NCBI RefSeq assembly: GCF_030316825.1 | Contig: NZ_JASZYU010000003.1 | Span: forward strand, 914,165-978,164 | From: Variovorax fucosicus | GTDB lineage: Bacteria > Pseudomonadota > Gammaproteobacteria > Burkholderiales > Burkholderiaceae_C | Reading direction: 5' to 3' | Length of the DNA: 64,000 nucleotides | Shown here: positions 17,459 through 25,636 of the stretch, piece by piece | How positions within the stretch are numbered: the first letter of the stretch is position 1 | How the letters are laid out: every line of letters begins with the position of its first letter | The notes under the pieces: model-generated | Database searches by the model: none | Told to the model about the DNA's origin: nothing | What the model saw: the letters and a program-made list of their open reading frames with translations, nothing else | Position numbers and translations under genes: made by a program

Positions 17459-18472
17459 TTACTTCTTGCCCCAGCACAACTCGGTGCCGACCTTGGTGTC
17501 CTTGCTGTCGATGCCGGTGACCGACTTGCCAGCGATCAGCGTGACGCCGGTGTCGGTGTAGCCGCTGACCTTCTTGCCGGTCTTGGCGTACTCGATGCCC
17601 GCGGCCACGCCCATAGCGGCCATCTTCAGCGGGTACTGCTGCGAGGTGGCGGCGATCTTGCCACCGACCACGTCCTTGATGCCGTCGCAGCCGCCGTCGA
17701 CCGACACGATCATCACGCCCTTGTCCTTGCCGGACTTCTGCAGCGCGTTGAAGGCGCCGGCAGCGGCCGGTTCGTTGATGGTGTAGACGAGGTTGATGTC
17801 GGGATTCTTCTGCAGGCAGTTTTCCATCGCGGTCTGGCCCTTGGCGCGATCGCCGAAGCTGTCGGCCATGCAGACCACTTCGGCCGGCTTGGCCAGTTCG
17901 TTGTTCTTCGCGTCGTTGCTGGCAAGGCCGAAGCCCTTCAGAAAACCGTTGTGGCGCTGAGCGCCGACCGGGTGGCCGGGGAACAGGTCCAGCGTCGCGA
18001 TCTTGACGGGCTTGCCCGCCATCGCCGCCTTGGCGTACTCGCCGATCAGCACGCCGGCCTTGTAGTTGTCGGTGGCGAACAGCGCGTCGGTGGCTTCCTG
18101 CGGGTCGGTCGGGCTGTCGAGCGCAATCACCATCACGCCCTTTTCCTGGGCCTTCTTGATCGCCGGAATGATGGCCTTGGAGTCGCTCGGCGTGATCAGG
18201 ATGGTCTTGGCACCGGCAGCGATCATGTTTTCCATCGCCGCCACCTGGCCGGCGTTGTCGCCGTCGGCCTTGCCGGCGCCGCTGAGCAGCTTCGCGCCCT
18301 TGGCCTTGGCCTCGGCCGTCGCGCCCTCCTTCATCTTCACGAAGAACGGATTGGTTTCGGTTTTGGTGATGAGGCCGATCACCGGCTCGCCGGCCGCGAA
18401 GGCCGACGGTGCGGCCATCGACGCGGCCAGTGACAGGGTGGCCAGGGCCAGGGTGGAACGCTTGCTGAACAT
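17459..18472 (-). CDS. frcB: Sugar ABC transporter periplasmic binding protein, FrcB type
   Basis: A 337-residue periplasmic protein with a signal peptide of about 26 residues ending SAFA before AGEPVIGL. The mature start VIGLITKTETNPFFVKMKEGA and the segment ILITPSDSKAIIPAI match FrcB-like fructose-binding proteins of rhizobia and Burkholderiales. The start at 18472 is chosen because the signal peptide begins there; upstream codons are in the control region. It is the first gene of the operon frcB-frcC-frcA-ROK. Fructose is the likely ligand, with mannose or ribose possible. Confidence 0.9.
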   Translation of the reverse strand: MFSKRSTLALATLSLAASMAAPSAFAAGEPVIGLITKTETNPFFVKMKEGATAEAKAKGAKLLSGAGKADGDNAGQVAAMENMIAAGAKTILITPSDSKAIIPAIKKAQEKGVMVIALDSPTDPQEATDALFATDNYKAGVLIGEYAKAAMAGKPVKIATLDLFPGHPVGAQRHNGFLKGFGLASNDAKNNELAKPAEVVCMADSFGDRAKGQTAMENCLQKNPDINLVYTINEPAAAGAFNALQKSGKDKGVMIVSVDGGCDGIKDVVGGKIAATSQQYPLKMAAMGVAAGIEYAKTGKKVSGYTDTGVTLIAGKSVTGIDSKDTKVGTELCWGKK

Positions 18473-18561
18473 TGTTTGTCTCCAGTGGGCAGGCGGATCG
18501 CCTGCGATGCTTGAAAAAAAGAACTGCGCCGCTCGGCGAGGTCTTTGCAACGGGGGGCGAG

Positions 18562-18575
18562 GCAACTATAGTTGC
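18562..18575. promoter_or_regulatory. Perfect 14-bp palindrome, candidate ROK operator
   Basis: GCAACTATAGTTGC is a perfect palindrome. It overlaps the -10 box of the frcB promoter, a position where binding would block transcription. It lies about 90 bp before the frcB start and 57 bp before the divergent kinase start. Confidence 0.55.
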
Positions 18576-18594
18576 GGTCGACTAACTAAATCAA
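18565..18594 (-). promoter_or_regulatory. Sigma70-type promoter of the frcBCA operon
   Basis: On the minus strand TTGATT (18594-18589) and TATAGT (18570-18565) are separated by 18 bp. Both are near consensus. Transcription would start close to 18558 and give a leader of about 85 bases before frcB. The palindromes here overlap both boxes. Confidence 0.55.
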
Positions 18595-18609
18595 GTTGTT
18601 ATAGTTAGT
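18581..18609. promoter_or_regulatory. Second inverted repeat, candidate operator shared with the kinase gene
   Basis: ACTAACTA (18581-18588) and TAGTTAGT (18602-18609) are exact 8-bp inverted arms with a 13-bp spacer. The right arm overlaps TATAGT (18600-18605), a possible plus-strand -10 box for the kinase gene; no good -35 box is seen for it. The ACTA/TAGT half-sites recur in the 14-bp palindrome next to it, which suggests one protein binds both. Confidence 0.5.
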
Positions 18610-18631
18610 AATAACCCGAAGGAGACGCAGG

Positions 18632-19561
18632 ATGTTCGTGGTCTGTGGCGAGGCTTTGATGGACGTTTACATGGGCGAGTCCACGCCCGTCGGCATGCTG
18701 CTCGATGCGCGCATCGGCGGCTCGCCGCTGAACGTGGCGCAGGGGCTGGCCCGCCTGGAAAGGCCGGTGGCCTTCCTCTGCGGCCTGTCGACCGACGCAC
18801 TGGGCGAGCGACTGGTCGCCTCGTTGCAGGCCGAGCGCGTCGACACCTCGCTGCTGTTGCGCAGCGACGCGCCGAGCACGCTCAGCGTGGTGAGCGTCGA
18901 TGCGGGCGGCGTGCCGCGCTATGCCTTCCACGGCAACGGCGCGGCCGACCGGCAGCTCACGCCCGCCAACCTGCCGGCACTGCCGCCGGCGACGCGCGTG
19001 CTGCAGTTCGGCTCCTATGCACTGGCGGTGGAGCCGGTCGGCACCACGCTGCGCGCCCTCGCCGCGCGCGAGCGCGAACGCTGCCTGATCGCCTACGACC
19101 CCAACGTTCGCCTGAACGTGGAGCCGGATCTCGCGCACTGGCGCGAAGTGGTCGAGTTGATGGCCTCGCTCGCGCACCTGGTGAAGGTGAGCGACGAGGA
19201 TCTGGGCCTGCTCTACCCCGCCGAAACGCCCGAGCAGGTTGCGGCCCGCTGGCTGGCCGGCGGCACGGCGCTGGTGGCGGTCACGCGCGGCAGCAAGGGC
19301 TCGAGCGCGTGGACCGCCGCCGCACAGGCCGATGCGCCGGCGCAGCCGGTGCAGGTGATTGACACCGTAGGCGCCGGCGACACCTTCCAGGCCGCCCTGC
19401 TGACCTGGCTGGACGAGCACGATGCGCTGACGCCCGCCGCCCTGGCCGCGTTCGATGTCCGACAGCTGGAAGCGCTGCTGCGCTTCGCCACCCAGGCCGC
19501 CGCCATCACCTGCTCGCGCCGCGGTGCCGACATGCCCAGGCGCGCCGAACTGCCGCGCTGA
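18632..19561 (+). CDS. PfkB-family sugar kinase, probable fructokinase
   Basis: A 309-residue ribokinase-fold kinase. The N-terminus CGEALMDVYMGE with GGSPLNVAQGLARLE (about 30-44) is the first PfkB signature. DTVGAGDTFQAALL is the second, with the catalytic aspartate at residue 250. It is transcribed divergently from the frcBCA operon across a palindrome-rich region, so it likely phosphorylates the imported sugar. Fructose is favoured by the transporter type. GGAG lies 7-8 bp before the ATG. Substrate is inferred from context. Confidence 0.88.
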   Translation: MFVVCGEALMDVYMGESTPVGMLLDARIGGSPLNVAQGLARLERPVAFLCGLSTDALGERLVASLQAERVDTSLLLRSDAPSTLSVVSVDAGGVPRYAFHGNGAADRQLTPANLPALPPATRVLQFGSYALAVEPVGTTLRALAARERERCLIAYDPNVRLNVEPDLAHWREVVELMASLAHLVKVSDEDLGLLYPAETPEQVAARWLAGGTALVAVTRGSKGSSAWTAAAQADAPAQPVQVIDTVGAGDTFQAALLTWLDEHDALTPAALAAFDVRQLEALLRFATQAAAITCSRRGADMPRRAELPR

Positions 19562-19579
19562 GTTGCGCGCCCGCGAACG

Positions 19580-20170
19580 CTAGCGCCGGCCCCAGCCGAA
19601 CGGCGGTTGTCCCCGCCAGTAGCGCAGCGTGAGCCAGCCGCCGGCGATGCCGCCCAGGTGCGCGAAATGCGCGACGCCGTTCAGGCTGCCGGTGACACCA
19701 AGCCCCAGTTCGACCAGGCCGTAGAGCAGCACGAAGAGCCAGGCCGGCATCGGGATCGGCGGAATGAGGGGCACGATCTTGCGGTGGGGAAACAGCATCG
19801 CGAAGCCGAGCAGCAAGCCGAACAGGCCGCCCGAGGCGCCGATGGTCGGCACCATGCTGCCGCTCAAGGCGGCCACGCCAAGCTGCGCCAGCGCCGCGCA
19901 CAGCACGCTCACGAAGTAGAAAACCAGCAAACGCCGCGCGCCCCAGACGCGCTCGAGTTCGGCACCGAACATGTAAAGGCCGAACATGTTGAACACCAGG
20001 TGCGAGAGCCCGCCATGCAGGAACGAATAGCTCAGCAGTTGCCAGGGCAGGAACTCGCCGGAGCCGATCGGCCAGAGCGCGAAGGCATCGAGCCCGACCG
20101 CGGTCTGGGCAAAGTACACGATCACGCAGGACAGGATCAGGGCCTGGGTGGCAGGCGGCATGCGAAACAT
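19580..20170 (-). CDS. Rhomboid-family intramembrane serine protease
   Basis: A 196-residue membrane protein with six predicted helices, the minimal rhomboid core. The catalytic serine lies in GASGG (S113) and the histidine in AHLGG (H171). HGGLSHLVFNMFGLYMFG near residues 52-69 is the conserved helix 2 motif with its asparagine. It should cleave membrane proteins within the lipid bilayer. It follows the MFS gene on the same strand after 68 bp. The physiological substrate is unknown. Confidence 0.93.
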   Translation of the reverse strand: MFRMPPATQALILSCVIVYFAQTAVGLDAFALWPIGSGEFLPWQLLSYSFLHGGLSHLVFNMFGLYMFGAELERVWGARRLLVFYFVSVLCAALAQLGVAALSGSMVPTIGASGGLFGLLLGFAMLFPHRKIVPLIPPIPMPAWLFVLLYGLVELGLGVTGSLNGVAHFAHLGGIAGGWLTLRYWRGQPPFGWGRR

Positions 20171-20238
20171 CGGGATTCCGTTCTCGGGTCAGGGGGTGTG
20201 GCGCCGTCGCGGCGCCAGCGTGCGACTCATGTCGCGTC

Positions 20239-21450
20239 TCAGGGTTCCGTGCCTGGCTGCATGCGCTCCAGGCGCTCCGCGCGCTCGATGCGCCCGAGCC
20301 GCCACGCGCAGCCGGTGGCCAGCAGGCACAGCAGTGCGGCCACGCCGAACATGATGCCAAAGCCGAAACGGCTGGCGATCGCACCGCCGAGCAGCACGCC
20401 CACGACGCCGCCGATGCCGTAGCCGACCACGGTGAACAGCGCCTGCCCGCGGCCGCGCAGGCGCCCCGGAAAGTAGCGCGTCACCAGTGCGATGCAGGTG
20501 GTGTGGTGCGCGGCAAAGCTCAGTGCATGCAGTGCCTGCGCCAGCAGGATCGCCCAAAGCCACTGCCCGGCCGCACCGGTGATGGCCATGCGCGCCACTC
20601 CGACCGCACCGCACACCAGCAGCCAGCGTGCCATCGGCAAGCGCGCGATGAAGCGGCCCTGGCCGAAGAACCAGACCACTTCGGCCAACACCGAGACGGC
20701 CCAGAGAAAGCCGATCATGCCCTTGCTGTAGCCGAGCGAGTCGAGGTAGAGCGACAGGAAGCCATAGACCGCGAAATGCGCCGTGACGTGCAGGCAGAGC
20801 GCCGCCAGAAACCAGCGCACCGCCGGCTGCCGCAGCACCGGGCCCACCGGCACCCGCTGCTGGTGCGCAGCGGCCGGTGGCTCGCGCACGTCGGGCAGAC
20901 GCCACGCCGCGAACAGCACCAGCGCCAGCGTGGCGCCGGCCCACATCGGAAAGTGGCGCATGCCGAAGCGCTCGAACCACTCGCCCGCGACGAACACGGT
21001 CACCAGAAAGCCGGCCGAGCCCCAGAGGCGGATGCGGCCGTAGCGGCCCCAGTCGCCGGCCACCAGGTGGGCCATGGCGGCTTCGGTGAGCCCCATCATC
21101 GAACTGGTGTGGGTGAACAGCACCAGCAGAACAAGCGCGATCCACCATGCGCCGCCCTGAAACCAGAGCCCGAACGACGCCGCGAGCGCGATGGCCGCGC
21201 TGATGCGCAGCAGCCGCACGCGCTCGCCGGTGTGGTCGGACAACGCGCCCCACGCGTACGGCGCGAACACGCGCGTGAGCGACTGCACCGCCGCCAGCAG
21301 GCTGATCGTGAAGATCGGCAGGCCCTGGTCCTTGAGCCAGAGCGGCAGGTACGGGTTGAAGAACCCGATGTGCGCGAAGTAGCTGGCCGAGAGCGCCGCA
21401 AAGGCGAGCAGATGGCCGCGGCCACCGGGCGCAGGCGCGCCCCCGCTCAC
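20239..21450 (-). CDS. MFS transporter, HcaT-like (MFS_1-like) family
   Basis: A 403-residue membrane protein with about 12 helices. The start region FAALSASYFAHIGFFNPYLPLWLKDQGLP and the repeat-like GRYGRIRLWGSAGF are typical of the phenylpropionate-permease-like (HcaT/YcaD-like) group. The start is GTG 21450, which overlaps the aroC stop as GTGA; the longer open frame lies within aroC and is rejected. Coupling to aroC may be only positional. A basic C-terminal tail (RLGRIERAERLERM) ends the protein. The substrate is unknown. Confidence 0.85.
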   Translation of the reverse strand: MSGGAPAPGGRGHLLAFAALSASYFAHIGFFNPYLPLWLKDQGLPIFTISLLAAVQSLTRVFAPYAWGALSDHTGERVRLLRISAAIALAASFGLWFQGGAWWIALVLLVLFTHTSSMMGLTEAAMAHLVAGDWGRYGRIRLWGSAGFLVTVFVAGEWFERFGMRHFPMWAGATLALVLFAAWRLPDVREPPAAAHQQRVPVGPVLRQPAVRWFLAALCLHVTAHFAVYGFLSLYLDSLGYSKGMIGFLWAVSVLAEVVWFFGQGRFIARLPMARWLLVCGAVGVARMAITGAAGQWLWAILLAQALHALSFAAHHTTCIALVTRYFPGRLRGRGQALFTVVGYGIGGVVGVLLGGAIASRFGFGIMFGVAALLCLLATGCAWRLGRIERAERLERMQPGTEP

Positions 21451-22595
21451 AGAAACGAGGACTGCGGGCCCTCGGCCTCGCTCGAAGTGCCGGCATCCGC
21501 GCCGCCGGCCGACGCACGGCGACGCTCCTGCGCATGCACGTCGCCGTTCTGCGCGCGGTTGCGCAGTGCATGCTCCATCACCACCAGCGCGAGCATGGCC
21601 TCGGCAATGGGCGTCGCGCGGATGCCGACGCACGGGTCGTGGCGACCCTTGGTGACCACTTCGACCGGCTGGTTGTGAACGTCGATCGACTGGCGCGGGC
21701 TGATGATCGAGCTGGTCGGCTTGATCGCGATGCTCACTTCGAGATCCTGTCCCGACGTGATTCCGCCGAGCGTGCCACCCGAATTGTTGGTGGTGAAGCC
21801 CTGTGGCGTGATCGAGTCGCCGTGCGTGGTGCCGCGCTGCGTGACGCTGGCAAAGCCGGCGCCGATCTCGACGCCCTTCACCGCGTTGATGCCCATCAAC
21901 GCGTAGGCGATGTCGGAATCCATCTTGTCGAACAGCGGCTCGCCAAGACCGATGGGCACCTTCGATGCAGTCACGCGGATGCGCGCACCGCACGAGTCGC
22001 CGGCCTTGCGCAAGGCGTCCATGTAGGCCTCGAGCGCGCCCACGTCGGCCATCGGTGCGAAGAACGGATTGTTCGGCACATGCTTCCAGCTCTCGAACGG
22101 AATCACGATCTCGCCGATCTGCGCCATGCAGCCGCGAAACACGGTGCCGTACTTCTCGAACAGCCACTTCTTGGCGACCGCGCCGGCCGCCACCATGGGC
22201 GCCGTGAGCCGCGCCGACGAGCGCCCGCCGCCGCGCGGGTCGCGAATGCCGTATTTCTTCCAGTAGGTGAAGTCGGCATGGCCGGGGCGAAACTGCTGGG
22301 CAATCTGGCCGTAGTCCTTGCTGCGCTGGTCGGTGTTCTGGATCAGCAGCGCAATCGGCGTACCGGTGGTCTTGCCTTCGTAGACGCCGCTGAGGATCTG
22401 CACCGCATCCGGCTCGTTGCGCTGCGTCACGTGCCGGCTGGTGCCGGGACGGCGCCGGTCCAGGTCGCCCTGGATGTCGGCTTCGGTCAACGCCATGCCG
22501 GGCGGACAACCGTCGATCACGCAACCGATCGCAGGGCCATGGGATTCACCAAAGTTGGTGACTGCGAAAAGGGTGCCGAAGGTGTTGCCGCTCAT
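21447..22595 (-). CDS. aroC: Chorismate synthase
   Basis: A 382-residue enzyme that converts 5-enolpyruvylshikimate 3-phosphate to chorismate with reduced FMN, the last common step to aromatic amino acids. Signatures are GESHGPAIGCVIDGCPPG near the N-terminus, RPGHADFTYWKKYGIRDPRGGGRSSAR, and the C-terminal KGRHDPCVGIRATPIAEAM. The C-terminus is longer than in E. coli (361) by an unconserved tail. The gene is cytosolic and biosynthetic, separate in function from the catabolic AroE-like gene. Confidence 0.97.
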   Translation of the reverse strand: MSGNTFGTLFAVTNFGESHGPAIGCVIDGCPPGMALTEADIQGDLDRRRPGTSRHVTQRNEPDAVQILSGVYEGKTTGTPIALLIQNTDQRSKDYGQIAQQFRPGHADFTYWKKYGIRDPRGGGRSSARLTAPMVAAGAVAKKWLFEKYGTVFRGCMAQIGEIVIPFESWKHVPNNPFFAPMADVGALEAYMDALRKAGDSCGARIRVTASKVPIGLGEPLFDKMDSDIAYALMGINAVKGVEIGAGFASVTQRGTTHGDSITPQGFTTNNSGGTLGGITSGQDLEVSIAIKPTSSIISPRQSIDVHNQPVEVVTKGRHDPCVGIRATPIAEAMLALVVMEHALRNRAQNGDVHAQERRRASAGGADAGTSSEAEGPQSSFL

Positions 22596-22726
22596 GGGGC
22601 GGAATTATCTCCCGGAGCTTGTACCGAATCCGACCGGCCGTGGCCGAACGGCGTATGGACAGTCGCCGCGACGCTGAATAACGTTGCACCCAGTCGAATT
22701 CCCGGCCCGCCCGCACAAAGGTCTTC

Positions 22727-23035
22727 ATGCAGCCCCATCTCCAGATTCGTTGCATCGCTCCCCGGCTCTATGCCTACAGCCTGAGTGCCGGCGGTGCGCC
22801 AACACAGCTTGTCGAAGAAACCACGCTCGAATCCCTCGAACGCTGTCTCGGCGATGCGGGCGATTCCCTGGGTGCCTATTTCGCCAGCGTGCAGATCAGC
22901 ATCGAAGGCCGGCTGCTCGGCAGCTTCGCGGTCGGCCTGGTGCAGCGCAACGCGATGGCGGTGGCGAGCCAGTTGCGCGAGAAGCTCATCCGGGAACACA
23001 GGCGCCCGGAGGACGCGGCACTGCCGCTGCCGTAG
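22727..23035 (+). CDS. Hypothetical protein, 102 residues
   Basis: I do not recognise a named family. The protein is small, soluble and lacks cysteine-rich or membrane segments (CLGD and RCIA hold its two cysteines). It begins MQPHLQIRCIAPRLYAYSL, then a helical region ESLERCLGDAGDSLGAYFASV, and ends in a proline-rich tail. It is divergent from aroC across 131 bp and is followed 88 bp later by the cupin gene on the same strand. Coding potential is supported by the strong third-position GC of the frame. Confidence 0.6.
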   Translation: MQPHLQIRCIAPRLYAYSLSAGGAPTQLVEETTLESLERCLGDAGDSLGAYFASVQISIEGRLLGSFAVGLVQRNAMAVASQLREKLIREHRRPEDAALPLP

Positions 23036-23123
23036 CCCGCGTCGAGCCATCGGCGCTCCGCGATCGGGAATGCTTTATGCATGCTGCGGCGCAGCATCAC
23101 CCCCACCCGCGAAGGAGCGCCCC

Positions 23124-23546
23124 ATGCTGGATCGAACCGCCACCAAGTTCTCCCACGTCAAACCCGGCGACACGCAATTCGTGTCGGGCGGTTTGCGCGA
23201 TTTCTTTCTCTACCGCGACCTGGGCGTGGCCGAAGCGACCAACGGCCAGGTGATCGCGCACCTCGTCAAGGCGAACATGCCCCCCGAAGAGGGCACGGGC
23301 TGGCACCGACATGAGGCGAATTTCCAAATCGTCATCATGACCAAGGGCTGGGCCAAGTTCATGTACGAAGACCAGGTCACGCTGGTCGAGGCCGGCGACG
23401 TGGTGCACCAGCGCCCCGGCATTCGCCACTACCTGTTCGACTACTCGCCCGACATGGAGTACCTGGAGATCGTCTCGCCGGCCGACTTCAAGAGCATCGA
23501 CGTCGACCCGGTCTGCGAGGTTCCGGCGCCCACGCCCTGGAAGTGA
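23124..23546 (+). CDS. Cupin-domain protein
   Basis: A 140-residue single cupin barrel. The first cupin motif includes GWHRHEANFQIVIMTKGWAKF (about 58-78) and the second GDVVHQRPGIRHYLFD (about 92-107), with histidines in the metal-binding positions. Such proteins can be metal-binding enzymes or sensors. GAAGGAG 7 bp before ATG 23124 sets the start. No pathway link is visible; neighbours are a hypothetical gene and the GbsR-like regulator. Confidence 0.85.
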   Translation: MLDRTATKFSHVKPGDTQFVSGGLRDFFLYRDLGVAEATNGQVIAHLVKANMPPEEGTGWHRHEANFQIVIMTKGWAKFMYEDQVTLVEAGDVVHQRPGIRHYLFDYSPDMEYLEIVSPADFKSIDVDPVCEVPAPTPWK

Positions 23547-23567
23547 GCGGCGTGCGCGCTGGGTTGC

Positions 23568-23611
23568 GAGTTTTCAGCACTTCTTGAAAACTCCGCAAGC
23601 CAAGCGACAAT
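23568..23611 (+). promoter_or_regulatory. Promoter and operator of the GbsR-like gene
   Basis: GAGTTTTCA (23568-23576) and TGAAAACTC (23585-23593) are exact 9-bp inverted arms. Inside is TTCAGCACTTCTTGAA (23573-23588). TTGAAA (23584-23589) and GACAAT (23606-23611), 16 bp apart, form a promoter whose start would fall at or near the ATG at 23618, giving a near-leaderless mRNA. The operator overlaps the -35 box, which suggests autorepression. Confidence 0.55.
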
Positions 23612-23617
23612 GGCCGC

Positions 23618-24202
23618 ATGGCCACCGCACCCGCCCTCCCTCCCCTCAACCGCCAGTTTGTCGCCCACTTCGGCGAGATGGGCAGCAAGTGGGGCATCAA
23701 CCGCACTGTGGGGCAGATCTATGCGCTGATCTACCTGTCGGAGCGTGCACTCAACGCCGACGAGATCGCCGAGTTGCTGGAGTTCTCGCGTTCCAACGTG
23801 AGCATGGGACTGAAGGAACTGCAGGCCTGGCGGCTGGTGCGGCTGCGGCACCTGCCGGGCGACCGGCGCGAGTACTTCGAGGCGCCGTCAGACGTGTGGG
23901 AGATTTTTCGCGTGCTGGCCGAGGAGCGGCGCCGTCGCGAGATCGAGCCGACACTGTCGATGCTGCGCAATGCGCTGCTCGAGTCACCGACCAGCGAGGC
24001 CGAGCGTCATGCGCAGGAACGCATGCGCGAGATGCACGACCTGATCGACCGGCTGATGAAGTGGTTCGATGACGTGCAGCGGCTCGCGCCCGAAACCGCA
24101 ATGCAGCTCATGGGCATGGGTGCGACGGTGACGAAGGTGCTGACGCTCAAGGACCGCATCACGGGCGGTTCCGCCAAGAAGAAAAAACCGGCGGGCGGGT
24201 AG
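23618..24202 (+). CDS. GbsR/MarR-like transcriptional regulator
   Basis: A 194-residue winged-helix regulator of the GbsR type. The segment GEMGSKWGINRTVGQIYALIYLSERALNADEIAELLEFSRSNVSMGLKELQAW (about 19-71) is the DNA-binding domain with the GbsR-like lead helix. RHLPGDRREYFEAPSDVWEI is the wing and following helix. The C-terminus is a helical dimerisation part ending in a lysine-rich tail (KKKKPAGG). It converges on the cyd operon, and its own promoter motif matches one upstream of cydD, so it may regulate cytochrome bd. Confidence 0.85.
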   Translation: MATAPALPPLNRQFVAHFGEMGSKWGINRTVGQIYALIYLSERALNADEIAELLEFSRSNVSMGLKELQAWRLVRLRHLPGDRREYFEAPSDVWEIFRVLAEERRRREIEPTLSMLRNALLESPTSEAERHAQERMREMHDLIDRLMKWFDDVQRLAPETAMQLMGMGATVTKVLTLKDRITGGSAKKKKPAGG

Positions 24203-24216
24203 CGCTGGGGAGCTTT

Positions 24217-24290
24217 GTTCGGGGCGCGATCACGCCGATGGGGGACATTCGCGGAGGGGGACACCCGGTGGCCTGCGCACACCCCCGAAC
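24217..24290. repeat. Short copy of the dispersed 3'-end hairpin module
   Basis: The gap between the GbsR-like gene and cydX holds outer arms GTTCGGGG (24217-24224) and CCCCGAAC (24283-24290). Inside is the core GGGGGACATTCGCG (24240-24253), the reverse complement of the core found at 45944, 46113 (same strand as here) and 63904. The part containing CTTTATTTCGCTG is missing, so this is a shortened copy. It may end transcription from both convergent genes. Confidence 0.5.
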
Positions 24291-24306
24291 AGACCGCGAA
24301 CAAGCC

Positions 24307-24456
24307 TCAGAGCCGCTCCTGGCCCTGCGGCGACTCGGGCGTCCCGAGCTTTTCACGACGGATGGCGTCGTCGTCCATGAGCTCGTACCACATGGCGTTG
24401 AGCACGGCGAAAGCGGCTGCCAGCGGCAGGCCGAGGATCCACGAGAAGTACCACAT
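24307..24456 (-). CDS. cydX: Cytochrome bd small subunit CydX
   Basis: A 49-residue protein, starting MWYFSWILGLPLAAAFAVLN and continuing with AMWYELMDDD. It has one membrane helix (about 5-22) and the conserved WYE motif after it, as in E. coli CydX (37 residues). CydX stabilises the CydAB haem site. It lies 22 bp after cydB and has AGGA before its ATG. The C-terminal 20 residues after WYELMDDD are a hydrophilic extension. Confidence 0.92.
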   Translation of the reverse strand: MWYFSWILGLPLAAAFAVLNAMWYELMDDDAIRREKLGTPESPQGQERL

Positions 24457-24478
24457 GTTGTTGTCCTGTTTGCGCTGA

Positions 24479-25633
24479 TCAGTAGGCGTGTCCGCTCTCT
24501 TCGCGGATCGCAGCTTCGTCCACCTTGCCCCACAGCACGTGGTAGACCCAGGTGGTGTAGGCCACGATGAGCGGAATGAAGATGCCCGTGACCACCAGCA
24601 TGATGAACAGCGTGAGATGGCTCGATGACGAGTCCCACACCGTGAGGCTCGCGCGCGGGTCGATCGACGAGGGCAGGATGAACGGGAACATCGAGGCGCC
24701 CACGCTCAGGATGATGCCGGCGATACCGAGCGCGGCGGCCAGCAGCGCAAGCCCGCCGCGGCGCAGTGCCAGGGCCAGCAGCGCACCCAGCGCGCCGACA
24801 AAGCCCGCCGCCGGTGCCGCCAGCGTCCACGGGTGCGCCGCGTAGTTGAGGAACCACGCACCGGCATGCAGCTCCGCCGTCTTGAGCATCGGGTTGGAAG
24901 GGCCGATCGCATCGACCGGGCTGGTGATGCGATAGCCACCGATATACCCCCACAGCATCACACCGGCCAGCGCATAGAGCGCGACCGTCAGCACTGCGGC
25001 GACCATGCCGTACTGGCGCGCGCGTGCAGCGACCGGCCCCTCGGTCTTGAGCACCAGCCAGGCCGCGCCGTGCATCACCATCATCGCCACCGACACCAGC
25101 CCGCACAGCAAGGCGAACGGATTCAGCAAGCCGAAAAAGCTGCCGTCATAGAAGATGTGCATGTCGCCCGAAAAGCGGAACGGCACGCCCTGCAGCACGT
25201 TGCCCATCGCCACGCCGAAGATCAGCGCCGGCACGAAGCCGCTGAAGAACAGCACCCAGTCCCAGCGCGCACGCCAGGCCGGCTCTTCGCGCTTGCTGCG
25301 GAACTTGAAGGCCACGGGCCGCAGGATGAGCGCCGTGAGGATCACGAACATCGCGAGGTAGAAGCCCGAGAACGACACCGCATACAGCTGCGGCCAGGCC
25401 GCAAAGATGGCGCCGCCACCGACGATCAACCACACCTGGTTGCCTTCCCAGACCGGGCCGACGCTGTTGATGACGACGCGGCGCTCGACATCCGTGCGTG
25501 CCGCAAAAGGCAGCAGGATGCCGCTGCCGAGATCGAAGCCGTCGGTGATGGCAAAGCCCACCAGCAGCACGCCGATGAGCGCCCACCAGATCAGGCGCAA
25601 TGTGTCGTAGCCCAGAAGTTCATGCAGGGTCAT
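24479..25633 (-). CDS. cydB: Cytochrome bd ubiquinol oxidase subunit II
   Basis: A 384-residue membrane protein with about nine helices. It begins YDTLRLIWWALIGVLLVGFAITDGFDLG, the CydB signature, and has GPVWEGNQVWLIVGGGAIFAAWP. With CydA it forms the high-affinity quinol oxidase used at low oxygen or under nitrosative and sulfide stress. It follows cydA by 3 bp. Confidence 0.97.
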   Translation of the reverse strand: MTLHELLGYDTLRLIWWALIGVLLVGFAITDGFDLGSGILLPFAARTDVERRVVINSVGPVWEGNQVWLIVGGGAIFAAWPQLYAVSFSGFYLAMFVILTALILRPVAFKFRSKREEPAWRARWDWVLFFSGFVPALIFGVAMGNVLQGVPFRFSGDMHIFYDGSFFGLLNPFALLCGLVSVAMMVMHGAAWLVLKTEGPVAARARQYGMVAAVLTVALYALAGVMLWGYIGGYRITSPVDAIGPSNPMLKTAELHAGAWFLNYAAHPWTLAAPAAGFVGALGALLALALRRGGLALLAAALGIAGIILSVGASMFPFILPSSIDPRASLTVWDSSSSHLTLFIMLVVTGIFIPLIVAYTTWVYHVLWGKVDEAAIREESGHAY

Positions 25634-25636
25634 GGC

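Noticed and set aside
20239..22524. A possible fusion of the MFS transporter with a 358-residue N-terminal domain
   Set aside because: The extra region is antisense-free but out-of-frame aroC sequence. The GTG at 21450, overlapping the aroC stop, gives a normal MFS length.
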